Below are positions 1 through 13,091 of a stretch of 64,000 nucleotides of DNA, in pieces; within the stretch, counting starts at the first letter, position 1, and each line of letters opens with the position of its first letter. This DNA is from Sipunculus nudus. Taxonomy: Eukaryota > Annelida > Sipuncula > Golfingiida > Sipunculidae. A program made the translations under genes and the position numbers. The stretch covers positions 72,954,643 through 73,018,642 of the forward strand of contig CM049307.1 of assembly GCA_026874595.1 (NCBI GenBank). The letters are read 5' to 3'. The notes below the pieces were generated by a model. The model was given only the letters and a program-made list of their open reading frames with translations, did no database searches and had not been told where the DNA came from.

Positions 1-500
1 GTTATATTCCTGAAAAAAAGTCTCTAGCTTCAGCAATTCTCATCTTAGGTGAGTAAATATATTTCTTGTTTTTTAAAAAATGCATTATGTTTGGGCCCAT
101 AACTTAAAAAAATATACTCCAAGGTTCATTCGTGCATAAGTGACTGTACATTTGTGAATATATCGTGATCACGTCAGAACTTCGTCGGAACTACACCAAA
201 ATCAAAATGACTCTAGCTTCTAGAGCCCGGCGCCGCCGCCAAATTGCGCTGCCACAAGCCGAGATAAGGTTAAGCCGAGCCTAGCCGAGTTTATCAGGAA
301 GCGCCGCTGACATTTCATTAAGCCGTAGTGAGCCGATTTTGTGCAGCTTAGCTTGGCTAGGGAAAAAAATAATAGAAAAGATAAATATTTTACAATTAAA
401 AATGAACGAAACATATACAGACTAATACAAAAGTATGTTTTGTTGATTTTAATGTTCACTGACAAAGTTTTAGGTTCCCTGCATTATAATACATGGTCAG
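1..500. other. AT-rich stretch with repeat fragment, no gene seen
   Basis: No coding exon can be supported. Bases about 100-190 resemble a repeat seen again near 31.94, 50.6 and 55.9 kb; the shared text is a run like gtgactgtacatttgtgaat followed by a bivalve-type low-complexity tail. It is probably the end of a dispersed non-autonomous repeat. Confidence 0.4.
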
Positions 501-518
501 GCCTGACACCCCATAAAA

Positions 519-881
519 TATAATCGACGATCACCGGATGCTGAAGGAGCTCAAAAAGAAATTAAAACTGAAGCTAATGTCGAAAGGCGTTTCAACGTGT
601 CAGATGCAAAACATCTAGCATGTCTATGTGACCGAGCGGTGAAGGATAAACTTGGGCTTGGAAAGGGTGAACAAATGCGTGATGCTTGCATAAAGCTGCA
701 TGACATGCTGCTCCGAAGACGAATCCCATCATGGTCAAGATTAAAGGACGAAGCAGCAGCTCACGGAGGACTTGTACATGTACTCTGTCCAAAGGCCAGT
801 GCAAGTATAAGAGAAGGCGACTTCCTTAATAAAAAAAATGAAATCGAGAACGGACGAACCAGGTCACGATCTCTCAGGTGA
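519..881 (+). other. Orphan open reading frame, possibly a coding fragment
   Basis: A frame open for about 120 codons ends at a TGA at 879-881. It has no ATG near its start; the first usable in-frame codon is GTG at 597. The composition looks protein-like and mostly helical, with motifs such as RDACIKLHDMLLRRRIPSW and a basic, Arg/Ser-rich end. There are no low-complexity repeats. I recognise no domain. It could be an internal exon of a gene that begins outside the window, a retroelement fragment or chance. No strong flanking acceptor and donor pair was found. Confidence 0.25.
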
Positions 882-2000
882 GATCACAGCTTACTTGTCT
901 GTGAATCCAACAGAGGAAGACAATCATTGTTATTTCGGAAGGGCAAATATCACGCGTTTTTTTAAAAAGCAAACCTTCAAGTACGGTGAATATACCGGCC
1001 TTCGCATGTGTCAGTAATTTATAGGACAGGAAAACAATATCAAGTGAGTCGATCAGTTAGTAGGTGGGTCACTCAGAATCGATAAAGAGTCAAAAACATA
1101 CCCTGAATATATTAGTGACAGGAATATAATAATATTATATTAGTCTGGGTGAAACAGAAACAAAGTTTTAACGTAGGCGAAAGTCGAAGCCTTATATGGT
1201 TATCTAAACATTCAGGTAATCATGATGACACACATACATCCAATATCCAATAGAAAAAGTGTATGATGATGTAAACGTTTGTGACGTAGTAATTCTGAAA
1301 AAAAACTTTGTATGGGCTTGGCCTTGCATGCAGACAGACCCACGCCATCATCATTATGTAAACCAAGTCAACTGGAAATAAAGAAGCACAATATCCATCT
1401 TTGTCTGAGTTAATCACCCGATGCGCCGTGTGACTGTGATCTGGGAACGGTTCCCCTGAATGCCATTATATCAATACGACCCAACTGCTGTGCTAAATTC
1501 TACCTTAGCCCTACAATTTTTTCTAACGAATTTATTTATTTTGTGCTTCATCACAGAACCTTTTAGGAGGTTCAAGCATATTCATTACATATAGTACTTA
1601 GAGACAGCTAGTGATCTAACTACCTCTATGCGTCCGTAAACAGTGAGTGATCTATACTCTTCCATATATTTAATTTATTTGTCAGATTTTCAAGGCGTCT
1701 GTTAAAATTAAGCTTGCCCACAATTTTCTGCATGAATAATATATACCAAGTATATTCATCGAGTCTTTTTTTAAATTTCTAATCTAAGTTGGAATTGGTT
1801 GTCACCTTTATTTTTCCATTTACCCATCCATGCAATTTCTGACTATCCAGATTTAATTTCAATGAAGAATATGTCGTATATACATCAAAGATAGCTAGAA
1901 CATTATGTAAAGAATCAAGATCTTTGAAAACAAGGTTGTATTATCGGCGTACATACACATTTTTACTTCTAAGTTATTTATCTTGTTACTAAGACAATTA
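882..2000. other. Intergenic AT-rich DNA, nothing recognised
   Basis: Both strands are closed by frequent stops and no repeat structure stands out. I see no feature to annotate. Confidence 0.5.
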
Positions 2001-2011
2001 TTTTCAGGGGA

Positions 2012-2092
2012 AAATACTGGGCCGATCCCGGATTCGAACCCATAACGGTGGCGCACAAGTCCGGCGTACCAACCGCTTCGCTAGAAAAGCAA
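2012..2092 (-). repeat. tRNA-like SINE head (degenerate)
   Basis: On the minus strand there is a B-box-like core ggttcgaatcc (2,030-2,040 on the plus strand as its complement) and, upstream, an A-box-like tagcgaagcggttggta. Spacing matches a tRNA-derived RNA polymerase III promoter. The acceptor stem does not pair convincingly, so this is a SINE head or decayed tRNA and not a working tRNA gene. Confidence 0.5.
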
Positions 2093-3019
2093 GCTTCACT
2101 CCGCTTTTATGTCACCCCGTAACACACCCGCTTCTTAAGAGCGTTCTGCCATCAGAACAAGACTAAATATCCAAGGAGTCACTTTTTGGTGAGCATATTC
2201 CATGGGCCACCAAGGTTATCTCGAAAACGGCAGGAGCTAGCATCATCAAAATTTATGCAAAAAGATCAGTCATCTGAAAAACTCCATCGAACTTTGCCTT
2301 ATTTTTTTGGCTATCTGCATTTACTTAGGTTTATAAGGAAAAGGTTAAAAAAAACTTAAAAAAACTTCTTCTCCAGAAATGTCCAGCCAAATTGTTCAAT
2401 TTTTCAAAGAAATAATCTCTGAAACCAGCTCTCAAGTGGTTCCAGTTGGATGAATTTTAGCCGCGTTACAGGAAGCTAAACTTATTCATTTGGCCAAAAA
2501 AGGATCCTTAAATAACAATATCAGAAACGACTGGAGCTATCATATGATGGTCACATGTCTCATATATGAATTTGAGGTACTGGTGGCGCCATCTGCACCG
2601 ACCTTTTCTGTACGAGGGTCATCGGTGATCAGTACATTAACCAATAATGTCTCAGGAACAGTGGGAGCTAGCATCCCCAAATTTTATATAAAATTTGGTT
2701 TGATGATTTTTGGTAGAGTCATAGAAAGTTAAGGTTGGTCTTGCGGCCATTGTACCTAATTCTAACTTAGGACTGCAATATTCTTCTTCTGCAAAACTGT
2801 TGTTTCAACATCTTTAACATAACACAAAAATGATTCGTAGGAGACCTTTGTTCGAGTTTACTTTAATGATTGTTGGCAGAAATATTGGACCTTTAACAAA
2901 GAAAGGACTACCTCTTTTATTATTCTAAATATTTTGATAAAATCAATCTTATGGATATGTCACCTTGAAAAAAAGCATTGAAACCAAAGTCTTTCATTAT
3001 GTATAAACAAATTTACCTA

Positions 3020-3150
3020 CAGACCAAGATTGAGACTGTATCTCTACATAGCTTGGCAGACTGCTAACTGTTTCTGATTTGGCAACAAGCCAAAGGTCAG
3101 TCTTGATCTATTTATGGCTTTGGCAGACTGCCAACTGTGTCCGATTATGC
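3020..3150. repeat. Short direct repeat pair (about 70 bp)
   Basis: Two imperfect copies share tggcagactg(c)caactgt and ggcaacaagcc/gcaacaggtc text. This is a local duplication with no coding content. Confidence 0.4.
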
Positions 3151-3289
3151 AACAGGTCAAGAATTCACTCAGTGCAATAGCTCGAGCTATCGATTCGTGC
3201 CGGTTCACTCGGGTCAACTGCCTTTCTCACCTAAGCCTGGTTAGCTCAGTGCACCTGACTCAAGAGAAGTTTGATGTATTGGTCTGATA

Positions 3290-3540
3290 TTTTGACCTGA
3301 TACATCAGCCTGAAATTGTGCACATTTATACAAATCGGAAATCTTCGTCCTATACAAGAGTGGCGGCGCCACCTAAAATAATCTCTGCACAGTGTATGTC
3401 CCTGCTTTTGTCTCAGGAGAGATTTGATACATCAGCCTGAAATTGGGAATCTCGGATAGCTTAATAAGTCGTATACAAGACTGGTGGAGCCACCTACAAT
3501 CATTTTTGTGTTGTGTCCATCCATGCCAGTATTTCAGCAG
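3290..3540. repeat. Direct repeat pair (about 125 bp)
   Basis: The motif tgatacatcagcctgaaatt occurs at about 3,298 and 3,424. Each copy is followed by a tatacaaga-tggnggngccacct block. The ggtggcgccacct block also ends the units of the larger array at 3.85-6.07 kb, so these are probably relatives of it. Confidence 0.45.
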
Positions 3541-3839
3541 TGATGTTTGTGTAATTGGTTGTTGTTCAAAATGTTTACTATTTGCAATGTTCATGTACAT
3601 ATTACACATGTACTTGAAAAGTAATGGTCCAGCATTGAAGCATTAAACCTCGTGAATGCCATTGCACAGATTTGCATTAGCCCCTAAGGTCTTGTTCTAT
3701 GTCAAGATTATAACTGCTTGACGCTGAATTGAACTCAATTTACCAGTTCCATAAGCTGTATTTGTACTATATGAAAGATCGTAATCTCTGATAAAAGTCT
3801 AGATAAATTTATTTCTCTTTAAAGGTTAAGCATTTATTT

Positions 3840-6075
3840 TAAGATCAGCTGACTGTAAGTCATCTGGGCTATAGCGATCACATTTTGTCCGTCGTCCGTC
3901 CGGGTGTCTGTCCGTTTACCGGGCACAAATCGTAACCGTTCAACTTAGAAACTTTTAACTGTACATCCAGGGAGTTCCATGAAAAATCTCTAGAAAACGT
4001 GAGATAAGGTCTGCGTTACCCATGTCCTCCGAGCTATTGGGCTGTTAAGTACCTCCCTGAAAATGAAAAAAAAATCAAAATAACAAAACTTCCAGTATCT
4101 GATTTAATATAACATTGATCGCCATGATTCTTTGCAACCATATTGATCATGAAGGGTGTCATCAGATCCTGAAGACTGGTGTCGCCACCTATATTTTTAA
4201 AAAATTTTAACGTAATTTTCTTTCTATTTTTTCCTTGAAATGAAGCGGTCATCAGTAAACATTGCAAAATACGTCACTTTTGGGCAAAGAATCTTTTTTT
4301 ACTTGACATTCTGGGAGGTCAATGTAAATATCTCCTTGACAACCTGGGATAAGGTCTCTGTTACCGATATCTTCCGTGCTATATGACTCGAAAGTACCCA
4401 AAGAAAAACTAAAACCTTGATATAAAAGCTCCAATTTCTGAAAAAAAATAATGCATTGATCGCCATGATACTTTGCATGCATATTGGTCATGGAGTGTTT
4501 CATCAGTTCTTGCAAACTGTCGTCACCACTTGTATTTGTTTTAATATCTGCGCATTTTTTTGTCTATTTTTTGAGACCTTCAAAAGAAATGGTCATCTAT
4601 TGGAAGGGCACAAATCGTCACTGTTGGACCTTGAATCTCCTAACGTGACATCCAGGGAGTTGCATGGAAAATCTTCTTGGAAACCTGAGATAAGGTCTCT
4701 GTTCCCATATCCTCCGAGCTATAGTGGTCATTAGTACCCTCCAGAAAAATTAAAAATTTGATACAAAAGCTCAAGTATTTGAAACCTAATGCATTGATCG
4801 CCAAGATTCTTTGCATACATATTGATTATGGAATGTTTCATCAGTTCACCCACATTGGCACCAATTGTATTTTTCGAATATTTACGCATTTTCTGTCGAT
4901 ATTTGAGACCTTCAAACGAAGCGGTCGTCCGTTAACAGGGCACAAATCATAACCGTATGACTTAGATTGTTCCTACTTTATATCCATGGGGAATGCAAAA
5001 TCCCCTCGGAAACTGGAAATAAGGACTCTATTTCCCATACACACCGAATCATAAGGCTCGTTAGTACCCCCCCCCCCCCCCAGAAAAATTAAAACTTGAT
5101 ACAAAAGCTCCACTGTCTAAAAAAGTAATGCATTGATCACCATGCTTCTTTGCAAACATATTGATCATGGAGTGTTTCATTAATTCCTGCAGACTGTTGA
5201 CGTAACCTGTCACTTTTCGACTTTTTAATGCATTTTTTTTCAATTTTAACTCTTCAAATGAAGCGGCCGTCTGTTAACAGGGCATAAATAACCGTTTGAC
5301 TTAGAATCTTCTAACTTGACATCCAGGAATGTCCATGAAAAATCTCCTTGGAAACCTGAAATTAGGTCTTTGTTATCAATATCTTTCGAGCTGTGGTGCT
5401 CATAAATGCCCCCAGAAAAGTTAAAAATTTGATACAAAAGCTGCAGTGTCTGAAGAACTTTTGCCTTTTGATCTTTGCTTTCATACTGACCAGTGAGTAT
5501 TTCATCAATTCCCACAGACTGGTGGCGTCACCTGTATTTTTTTCAAATTTGAATGCATTTTTTCTCTATTTTTGAAACCTTCAAATGAAGTGGTCTGGCT
5601 GTTAATAGGGCAACACCGTAACCGTTAGACCTAGAAATTTCTACCTTTACATCCAGATAGATCCTTGGCAAATCTTCCTGGAAACCTTAATTTAAGTCAT
5701 GATCCTCTATATATTGCTCATTAAGGAAGAAAACTTGATTTTAAAGCACTCTGTGAGCAGATGCGGCACAAATCGTATCAATTTTGTCTAGAATCCTCAT
5801 ACATGACTTTAGGGATCTCCATAAAAAATATACTTGGAAACCTGAAATAATGTCACTTGTACTTATTTTCTGCAAGCTGTATGAAAGAACATGATTTTAG
5901 CACCCTATTAGTCTGATGGGCACAAATGGTAGCAGCTGGATAAGGTCAATGTAACCTATATCTAAGCCTATTGGTAAAATGCATGATTTTGAACACTCTG
6001 GGAGTCATTTTAAAACTGTTCAAGGGCCCTTCAATTCAGCTGAGCGTCATGGCCCATGGGCCACCTTTCAGAATA
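3840..6075. repeat. Tandem array of about 335-bp units
   Basis: Five to six diverged units follow one another. The landmark gggcacaaatcgtaaccg recurs at about 3,921, 4,262 (degenerate), 4,606, 4,938, 5,279 and 5,608, giving a period of 329-344 bp. Two shorter partial units follow to about 5,940. Each unit also has a catccagggagt block, a gataaggtctctgtt block, a taatgcattgatcgccatga block and a closing ctggtggcgtcacctgt block. The array opens after gtcatctgggctatagcgatca and ends near ggcccatgggccac, both typical of bivalve dispersed repeats. Short open frames inside it are repeat artefacts. Confidence 0.8.
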
Positions 6076-6759
6076 TTTGATTTCCTAGTATATTTTTCAG
6101 AGTAAAACTGTTTTAAAATCTTCACGATTTCTGAATTAGTAGTCACTATTATCAAGTAACAGTTTCCTTGTAACAGATTTAGTTTTATTTCTCTTTTCTA
6201 AGTTAAGAAAATAATGTGTACAGACTTTTCCCCTTCTTCTATCCATTGAACCTGAAATCGCACAATAATCTTCTTGGTTATTTTATAATAAAATTCTTCC
6301 AAGCTGAGCTTTATCTCCATTGTAATATGACTCCTCATTTTCTAAAGTTTGAGAGTTATCTTCTATTTTTAACCTTTTCCTTCAGTAATTTAAGTCTTTT
6401 TCTAGACTGGAAGGCATTTTTCTCACTAGTTTATGGTAAATTCTCTTATTTTAAATTTTAAAGATTCCAATAGCATCTGTGGATTACCTTTGCTTTCCTA
6501 ATTTTGCTTCCGATATATTAAATTGTCCCTAATATTTTCCACAAAACTTTCATCTTTGAGAAGTGAAGAGTTAAACTTCCATAATGAGGGATCGTTTTTC
6601 TGCACCGTGTTTTTTTTTTACTTTCATAATTAATTATTTCATCTTTGGTGAATTATTAATCAGCTGAATGTAAAATTATATGTTATTCTATAACTTCTTC
6701 CCGAGATAGCGTATCTTAGGGTTATAGGTATTACCCATCCTGCTTAACAAGTGTGTACA
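6076..6759. other. AT-rich spacer, no feature seen
   Basis: The stretch is T-rich with scattered short frames, and no domain, repeat or splice pattern can be supported. Confidence 0.4.
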
Positions 6760-9700
6760 TAAGAGAAAGAGCCTGGCTGAATTCCCATGACAGTGAAGAT
6801 GAGAACTATAAAAATCATAGACAGGAGGCGTGTGCCCATGCCTTTGCAGAGTTTGAGATGTACATACAGGAAAAAAAAGCTGTCTACAGATAAATGCTGT
6901 TACTTCAAAATGGGTGAACTTTTATGATTTGCACAGAAAGACTTGAACAGTTTAGAGTTTATCTATACTTTGTTAATCGTACTCGGCAGAAAGAACAAAT
7001 ACTTGCTCGCATTCCAGAACTTAAGGCTTTCAAAATGTGTAAAGAAATTTGGCTTGCCTTTACAGAGGAGAAGCCATTGCTACAGCAAATGCTTACAATG
7101 AAGGTTTGATTGTTTTAAAGGCAGCCAAGATTGAGCGGAAACAGTTGCTTAAACAAGAGAAAGAATTTGATGGTGACCTGTCAGAAGGATCCTCAAAAGA
7201 ATCTGTTTCACCAAGTTTGCTGGAGTTCGCAAGTGTGTTGCAGAATGGTGGGGACATAAAGTCAAAACTGGAAAACTGAAAGACATTTGTTGATGTTGCA
7301 TCAGCACAAAACTTGCAGCTGCAGGAAAAATTAATCCAGCTCAACATTAACAAGACATTCTGAGTCAAGAGAATTGTATTTTCTAATTTACTTTTGGCTC
7401 CTGGTGTATGTCAAGACAAAAGGCCGCCAGCTGATTGACATTCTACAACAGTATGGCATAATTTTCAGCAATGATAGGGTTCTGGAACTGTCAAAAGATT
7501 TAGGAGAGGCAGTTGTTGCTAGAGCAGCAGAAGAAGTAGTTTGTCATACTGTATTGAAAAAAAGGACTGTTTACAACATGTGCTGTGGACAACCTGGACC
7601 ATAATCCAAGTGCCACAACTGCTCACATATCGTTTCCTGGAACAGGTTTATCTGTATTTCAGCACCCTAGCACTGACAACAAAGGTGAGATAAGATCTCT
7701 GTCCCAAACCAAAAGAAGTAGTTCTAAATCTAAAAAGGTACCTCATATTATACAAATGTGCCAGCTGTTCATTTTAAAGCAGGATATCCTACCCCAACCG
7801 GTTGTGCTGACCAAACATATATCCCTTGAGTAAGAGTGGCTTGAAAAAGTGTGTGTTTCAACCAACAGTAATACTGAGGTGAGTGTGTCATGGGCAGCAC
7901 ACCACCCTTCTCATGGGTGACAGCCAAAGTTTGAAGTTAGCCTTTCATCATTCACCATTCAGTGGCAGTGATGAGACATGCTATGGATATTGCCAAGTCA
8001 ACAACATTATTTCTTAATCAAAGTCAATCTCCAGTTCTTGCTTCTGATTAACAGTTATTTGCCATCGGCATGCAACTACCATGGCAATGGCCGTTAGAGT
8101 ATGGGGACATGGTTATCATGTTTGGAGGGCTACATCTTGAAATGGGTGCATTTAAGGTTTTCGAAGATCTTCTGAAAGGCAGCTGATGGACTGGTGCTCT
8201 TACAGAAGCAGGAAGGGCAAAGCTGGAACCGTAGATTCTTTCGTTTCTGCATCACATGTCCAGAAAACCTGTTTGGCACGAATTCAAGCTTCCAAAGGAT
8301 GCCTACATAGCATGCAGTCAAGATGAACGAGAAGAGTATCAGCTTATCTTTGAAGAGTGGGCAGCCCAACGAGAGTCCCTACAGTTCTATTTTTGGAACC
8401 TTGTGCTGCGGCTGGAGATTCTAGTTTTCCTCTTCATAGGTGTAACAGGGAATCGAACTTTTAGCTCTACAAAAATGCGCTGCAGGAATTTATCCTTTCT
8501 TTTTTTTGCATTGCATCATGTCATTTATACCAGGTGGCTCTCCATTCACTTAAGAAACATGAAAGGCCTGGACAGCAATACCTTTGCCAAATTTGTTGAG
8601 GGGAACTTCACAGTTCATAAAACAGATAGACACTTTTCTTCCTTGCCTATTGACTAGGCCCACGAGTTAAACAATGCCCATGTAAAAGGAGATGGTGGAG
8701 CAATCGGCCTTCTGGAGGATGCAGATGCCCTTAGAAGGCAGACCGTTACAGGGCCTGCAATCAGCCGCCTCAATGACGAATTTGAAACTGAAACTGAAGC
8801 AGAGGCAAAGTCGATTAGAAGACGTCATGATGACAGTATGTGTACTCAGAAGGAATTCATGGACAAGATTGAATCTCTCAGACCTGTCATCAAAGAGGCT
8901 GGTAACCCCTCCTAGGGGGATAGCTGATTGGATCGTTCTTGACAGTCATGAAATTATGGACAGTCAAGTGAGCGAATCTTAAAGCCTTGACAAGTCTTGG
9001 AAAGACCCAGTACAGAGACTTTATGGAGAATTTCAAATCACCAAACAGGTTCTATTAACCAATAAAGAAAACAAAATGTTGTTATTCAGTCGCAAAACAG
9101 CTGTTCCTGTTTCAATAGCAATAAAGTCTGTGAAGGGTGATTGTAATTTGTTCTCTCTCACAGAAAATGTGATATAGATGAATTATTCTTGCATGAAAAC
9201 CAGAACTGTCCTCCGTCACCAGCACAACATGGACAAATGTACCAAGGGACAAAGTCACAGTTGCTGCTTATGCTGGAGAGAGAAGCATATGAGGTCTTAA
9301 ACTCATAACCTGCTGCAGATGTTATCATAGTTGATGATGCATCACTTGTGAATGCTGTGAGACCCACTAAGGGATCAACCTTTGAGTCATATAGCAAGGA
9401 TGAGGTACTCCCAAAAATTCTAAATATCACACGGAAGCATAAGCAAGTACACATAATGTTAAACATTTATATGGCAGACAGTTTGAAGTCCCGAACACGA
9501 CAGAAATGAGGCACAGGAGTTGTCGAAGGGTAGTAAGATCAAATGATCAAAATGACCAATGGTCAAAGCAAAACTGAGCTCTTTGAGTTTCTTGCTGATG
9601 CAGTTGTCTCTTCAGAAGCTGATATTCCAGCATGCATTATAGTCGCTAAAGGAAATTTGGTGCTTTGCTATGTGACAGAACAGGATGTGTCAAGTTTACG

Positions 9701-10370
9701 AGGCTGCACACACGAAGAAGCAGACACCAGGCTCTTTCTATATGCTGCTTATGCAGCTTAGCATGGCAGAATGACAGATGATTTATACGCAATTCAGACA
9801 CAGATGTTGTGGTCATAGCTGTCTCACCTATTGAAAAAACTGGCTTGATGAAATTATGATCGCGTTAAGAGAAGGCAGAGATCTGAGGTGAATTCCCATT
9901 CATAAATTAGTTGCGGCTGTGGGTCCAAAAGCTCCTGCTCTTCCTTTCTTCTATGCATTCAGTGGGTGTGACACTGTACCTGCTTTTAATGGAAAGGGAA
10001 AGAAGTCTGCATGGCAAACCTGAACAGTGTTCCAGTGTGTTACACCAATCTTCACAAAACAAAGCCTTACACCTACAGCTATAGATGATTAAGATCCCAA
10101 TGTTATAGAAAAGTTTGTTCTGCTAATGTACGACAGGAACAATACCTGCAAAGGAGTATACGAATTTAAGCTTGAACTCTTTGCGAGAAAGCAAAGAGCC
10201 TTTAATAGTATGCTGCCCACAAAGGCTGCTTTAAGGGAGCATTGTAAGAGGGCAGCAAATCAAGCAGGGCATATATGGAGCCAATCTCTTATAGCAATCC
10301 AAATTTACCCAGCCCACAGGAATGGAGATGGCAACATACTGACAGTGTCAGGCTTCCATTTTGGATAAAT
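6760..10370 (+). pseudogene. Decayed copy of a multi-copy invertebrate ORF family
   Basis: Successive pieces of one long protein can be read on the plus strand in changing frames, separated by stops and indels. Recognisable pieces in order: LIDILQQYGIIFSNDRVLEL (about 7,431), a segment from about 7,584 with NPSATTAHISFPGTGLSVFQ, a segment at about 8,060-8,180 with PLEYGDMVIMFGGLHLEMGA, then GCTHEEADTRLFLYAAYAA (about 9,700), FSGCDTVPAFNGKGKKSAWQ (about 9,955) and an end piece with LFARKQRAFNS and AANQAGHIWSQSL (10,126-10,300). From memory, proteins with this string of motifs are abundant and uncharacterised in corals, molluscs and other invertebrates, in numbers that suggest a mobile or amplified gene. 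At least six frame changes or stops make this copy non-functional. No terminal repeats were found. Function is unknown. Confidence 0.65.
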
Positions 10371-11584
10371 ATGCCAGCAGTAGCTTAAGCTTGCCAGTAA
10401 TTTAATAGATGCGGATGCAAGAAGGTATGTAGAGGCAGATGCAAATGCTACAAGTTCGGACTTCAATGCAAAACCTTTGTAGCTGTCCTTGCCAAGATGA
10501 ATCTAATACTTATAAAAGGATTTCAAACCACCTTTGTTCGCAATGTTCACTGAAACCAGGTTGGGTATGACACTATGCTATACCTCATTTAAAGGTTATT
10601 GTTCCCGCAGTAACATCGACGATATGACAATAAATAATTTTTAATGTTCACATTATTTTGAGAAGTTTTTGCGTTTTATCTAACTTGCGTAGTGACTACC
10701 ACCGAAAACAGCATAACTGCCTTCGTCGAAGACCAGATTGTCTTTGTTGTTACCTCCAGTGCAGGATTTAGGACTATAAAGGACATATGATTATCCTTGC
10801 TTTAAATGAGGGATCTAAGCATGTTTGGCCTGACATTTGGCAAAGGCTATGGCCCATGTGCGTGGTCAGTCAATGTGAAAAGCACATCACTCTTGCTTTA
10901 TTAAAGTAGAGGTTAGCCAAGTAGGATAAATGACAAAACAATACAATACAAGATACAATAACCCATTTCCGGTAAGGGGTTGTGGTTGGGGTGGGTTCGG
11001 GGTTATCCAGGCCTCAAAATTGGTCTGATACAATTTATAAAACGGTTGTGGCTGGAAATGACGACGAACCCTGGACTCTCCTTTGGTTCGCTTCTGCTAC
11101 TAATAAGGCATGCATATTTCCGCTTCTTTCTTCAGGAACAGTATCCTTGCCTTAAAACGTACATTTAATTAATCTTGTATATCTCGTCACAGCAACCTAT
11201 TCTTTAAACGTCCAACATAAGTAACCAGTCAAAGATCATCGTAAACCTGAGTCACCCATGTCCCATTCAGGTTCGGTCAACATACCGATGTATGAATTTC
11301 TTACCACGAGCACAACGCCACAAATGAGATGTTAAAAATGTTTGAAATATTTATAATGTTTGTAATATTCATCATTTTGGCAGACTCTGGACATATATTA
11401 AGTTGAAAATACAGTTTGCATCAAGTCCATATGAGGCTAATTACATTATATGCAATGTATGCACTAAGGCAGCAAATTTGTACTTTTAAGCTTTTAGAAT
11501 GGTTTTTACTGCATAAAAAAGGATGGAGTCTCCTTACCGTCCTTACTGTCACGCTTTTCAAAGGAATGGGCGTGTGGGTGGTTT
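10371..11584. other. Intergenic DNA downstream of the decayed ORF
   Basis: No gene is seen. The last 100 bases (about 11,500-11,590, with tttcaaaggaatgggcgtgt) match the tandem repeat found beyond 15,465, which shows that the intervening element was inserted into that repeat. Confidence 0.5.
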
Positions 11585-11631
11585 TGATAATACGGAAGCG
11601 TATTGCTGCCACCTGGTAAAAGAAACATAAA

Positions 11632-11806
11632 TTATTTATCTCGTACGTACGACATACTATCTCGTACGTGCGACATAATACCTTTTACGTACGGCATACT
11701 ATCTCGTACGTACGACATACTCTCATACGTACGACATATCACTTGTACGTATGACTTATTATCTCCTACGTACGGCATATTATCTCGTACGTACGACATA
11801 ATAAAT
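11632..11806. repeat. GTAC-rich satellite in the left arm
   Basis: About eight units of roughly 21 bp carry the core tctcgtacgtacgacatact. Each core contains the palindrome gtacgtac. The same satellite lies inverted in the right arm. The Tyr/Asp/Ile/Leu-rich frame read through it is a repeat artefact. Confidence 0.85.
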
Positions 11807-13091
11807 CTTACGGATCTGATTCACAGACTACAAAACAGGCCAACTGATATATGTCTAAGCAAGATATATATGTTAAATAATGTATGTTCTCAACCTCCTT
11901 GCAAACAGCTGGAACACCGTTGAAACGAACATATATTTATTTATTTATTTATTTATATATACTATATATTTAAATGCTATTCGATTATATCATTTCTCTG
12001 TGTCTCGGTTTCTGAAATATTTCAAGGAAGCGAAATACATCAAGTCGTTATCTGCAGGTCATATACAGAACTTCCATTTTTAGATATGTGAATAAATTCT
12101 GTTGGCAGCGCATTATGTTATAACAGTGAACCTGTCATAATGTTAATAAGAAAAAGATTGCCTTTGCCAAATTGAAAAGAAGAGGAACAGCTACCAAATA
12201 GCCTTATTTTAAGTGTTTGAGTATGGGGCAGGTTTCTAATATTCATAACTGATTTTAAGATTAGATTTATGATATAACGCACAGTGTAGTGGATCGTTAA
12301 AAATATTTAATGTATATACAACCATTGATATGATATGTGAGTAGCGGAACAGTCCTCGACCCATTTTATGCTGTACATATAATTTTTATTTTGAACTAAA
12401 TTAAAAAAGAATTAAGACTTTGACTCATGGACGTGCGATTAATCTGTGAAAGAAGAATATAAAATTATAATACAAGTCTTTTGTTCATATGTCAGGCTGA
12501 AGTGGTGGTAAAACCTACACCTCAAATCGGTTTGATTTGCGGATAAGTATCAAAGTGGCACATGTAGGTGTATTTAGTCATACTACTGTAGACAGCATGA
12601 AGTTCAACTTATGGGATCAAGCAATCGTTTTATAATTTATATAGGAATCATGAACCTCTCCTTATAGGAATCTTTGTATTACAAACACCTCTATAAGTGA
12701 CACTTTCGGTTCATATTCATTTGCAATAATATGTGTATTGTCTTAAATTATTAACTCATTTTGGCTGAAAAAGAAAGTTGTCCAGCAAATTCATGCTGAC
12801 ACACGGGCTAAATATCTCCTCTTCACTGGTTTTATACGTTGACATGGTTCTGTTTGTGAGTTAACACAGTCCAGGTGTGTCTGTTAACCATTATAAGGCG
12901 GCTTGACTAGAGGCAAGATCTTAGTTGAGCACACGCGAAATTGTAAAATAGAGAACAAACATGAAAGAGAAACACCCGGAGAAGCTTGAAAACCTTGATT
13001 TGTAAAGTTGGCTTGTACGGCTACCAGGTGGCGTGATCGCTGTGTTTGTTTTCAATCATTCATCGCACCCGTGACAAGCTTTTTAACTGAT

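Noticed and set aside
3232-3262. tRNA A-box-like ggttagctcagtgcacctg
   Set aside because: No B box follows at the proper distance.
11603-11923. Tyr-Asp-Ile-Leu repeat protein, and the matching frame at 15,127-15,423
   Set aside because: They come from the GTAC satellite in the fold-back arms; the frame is set by the 21-bp unit.
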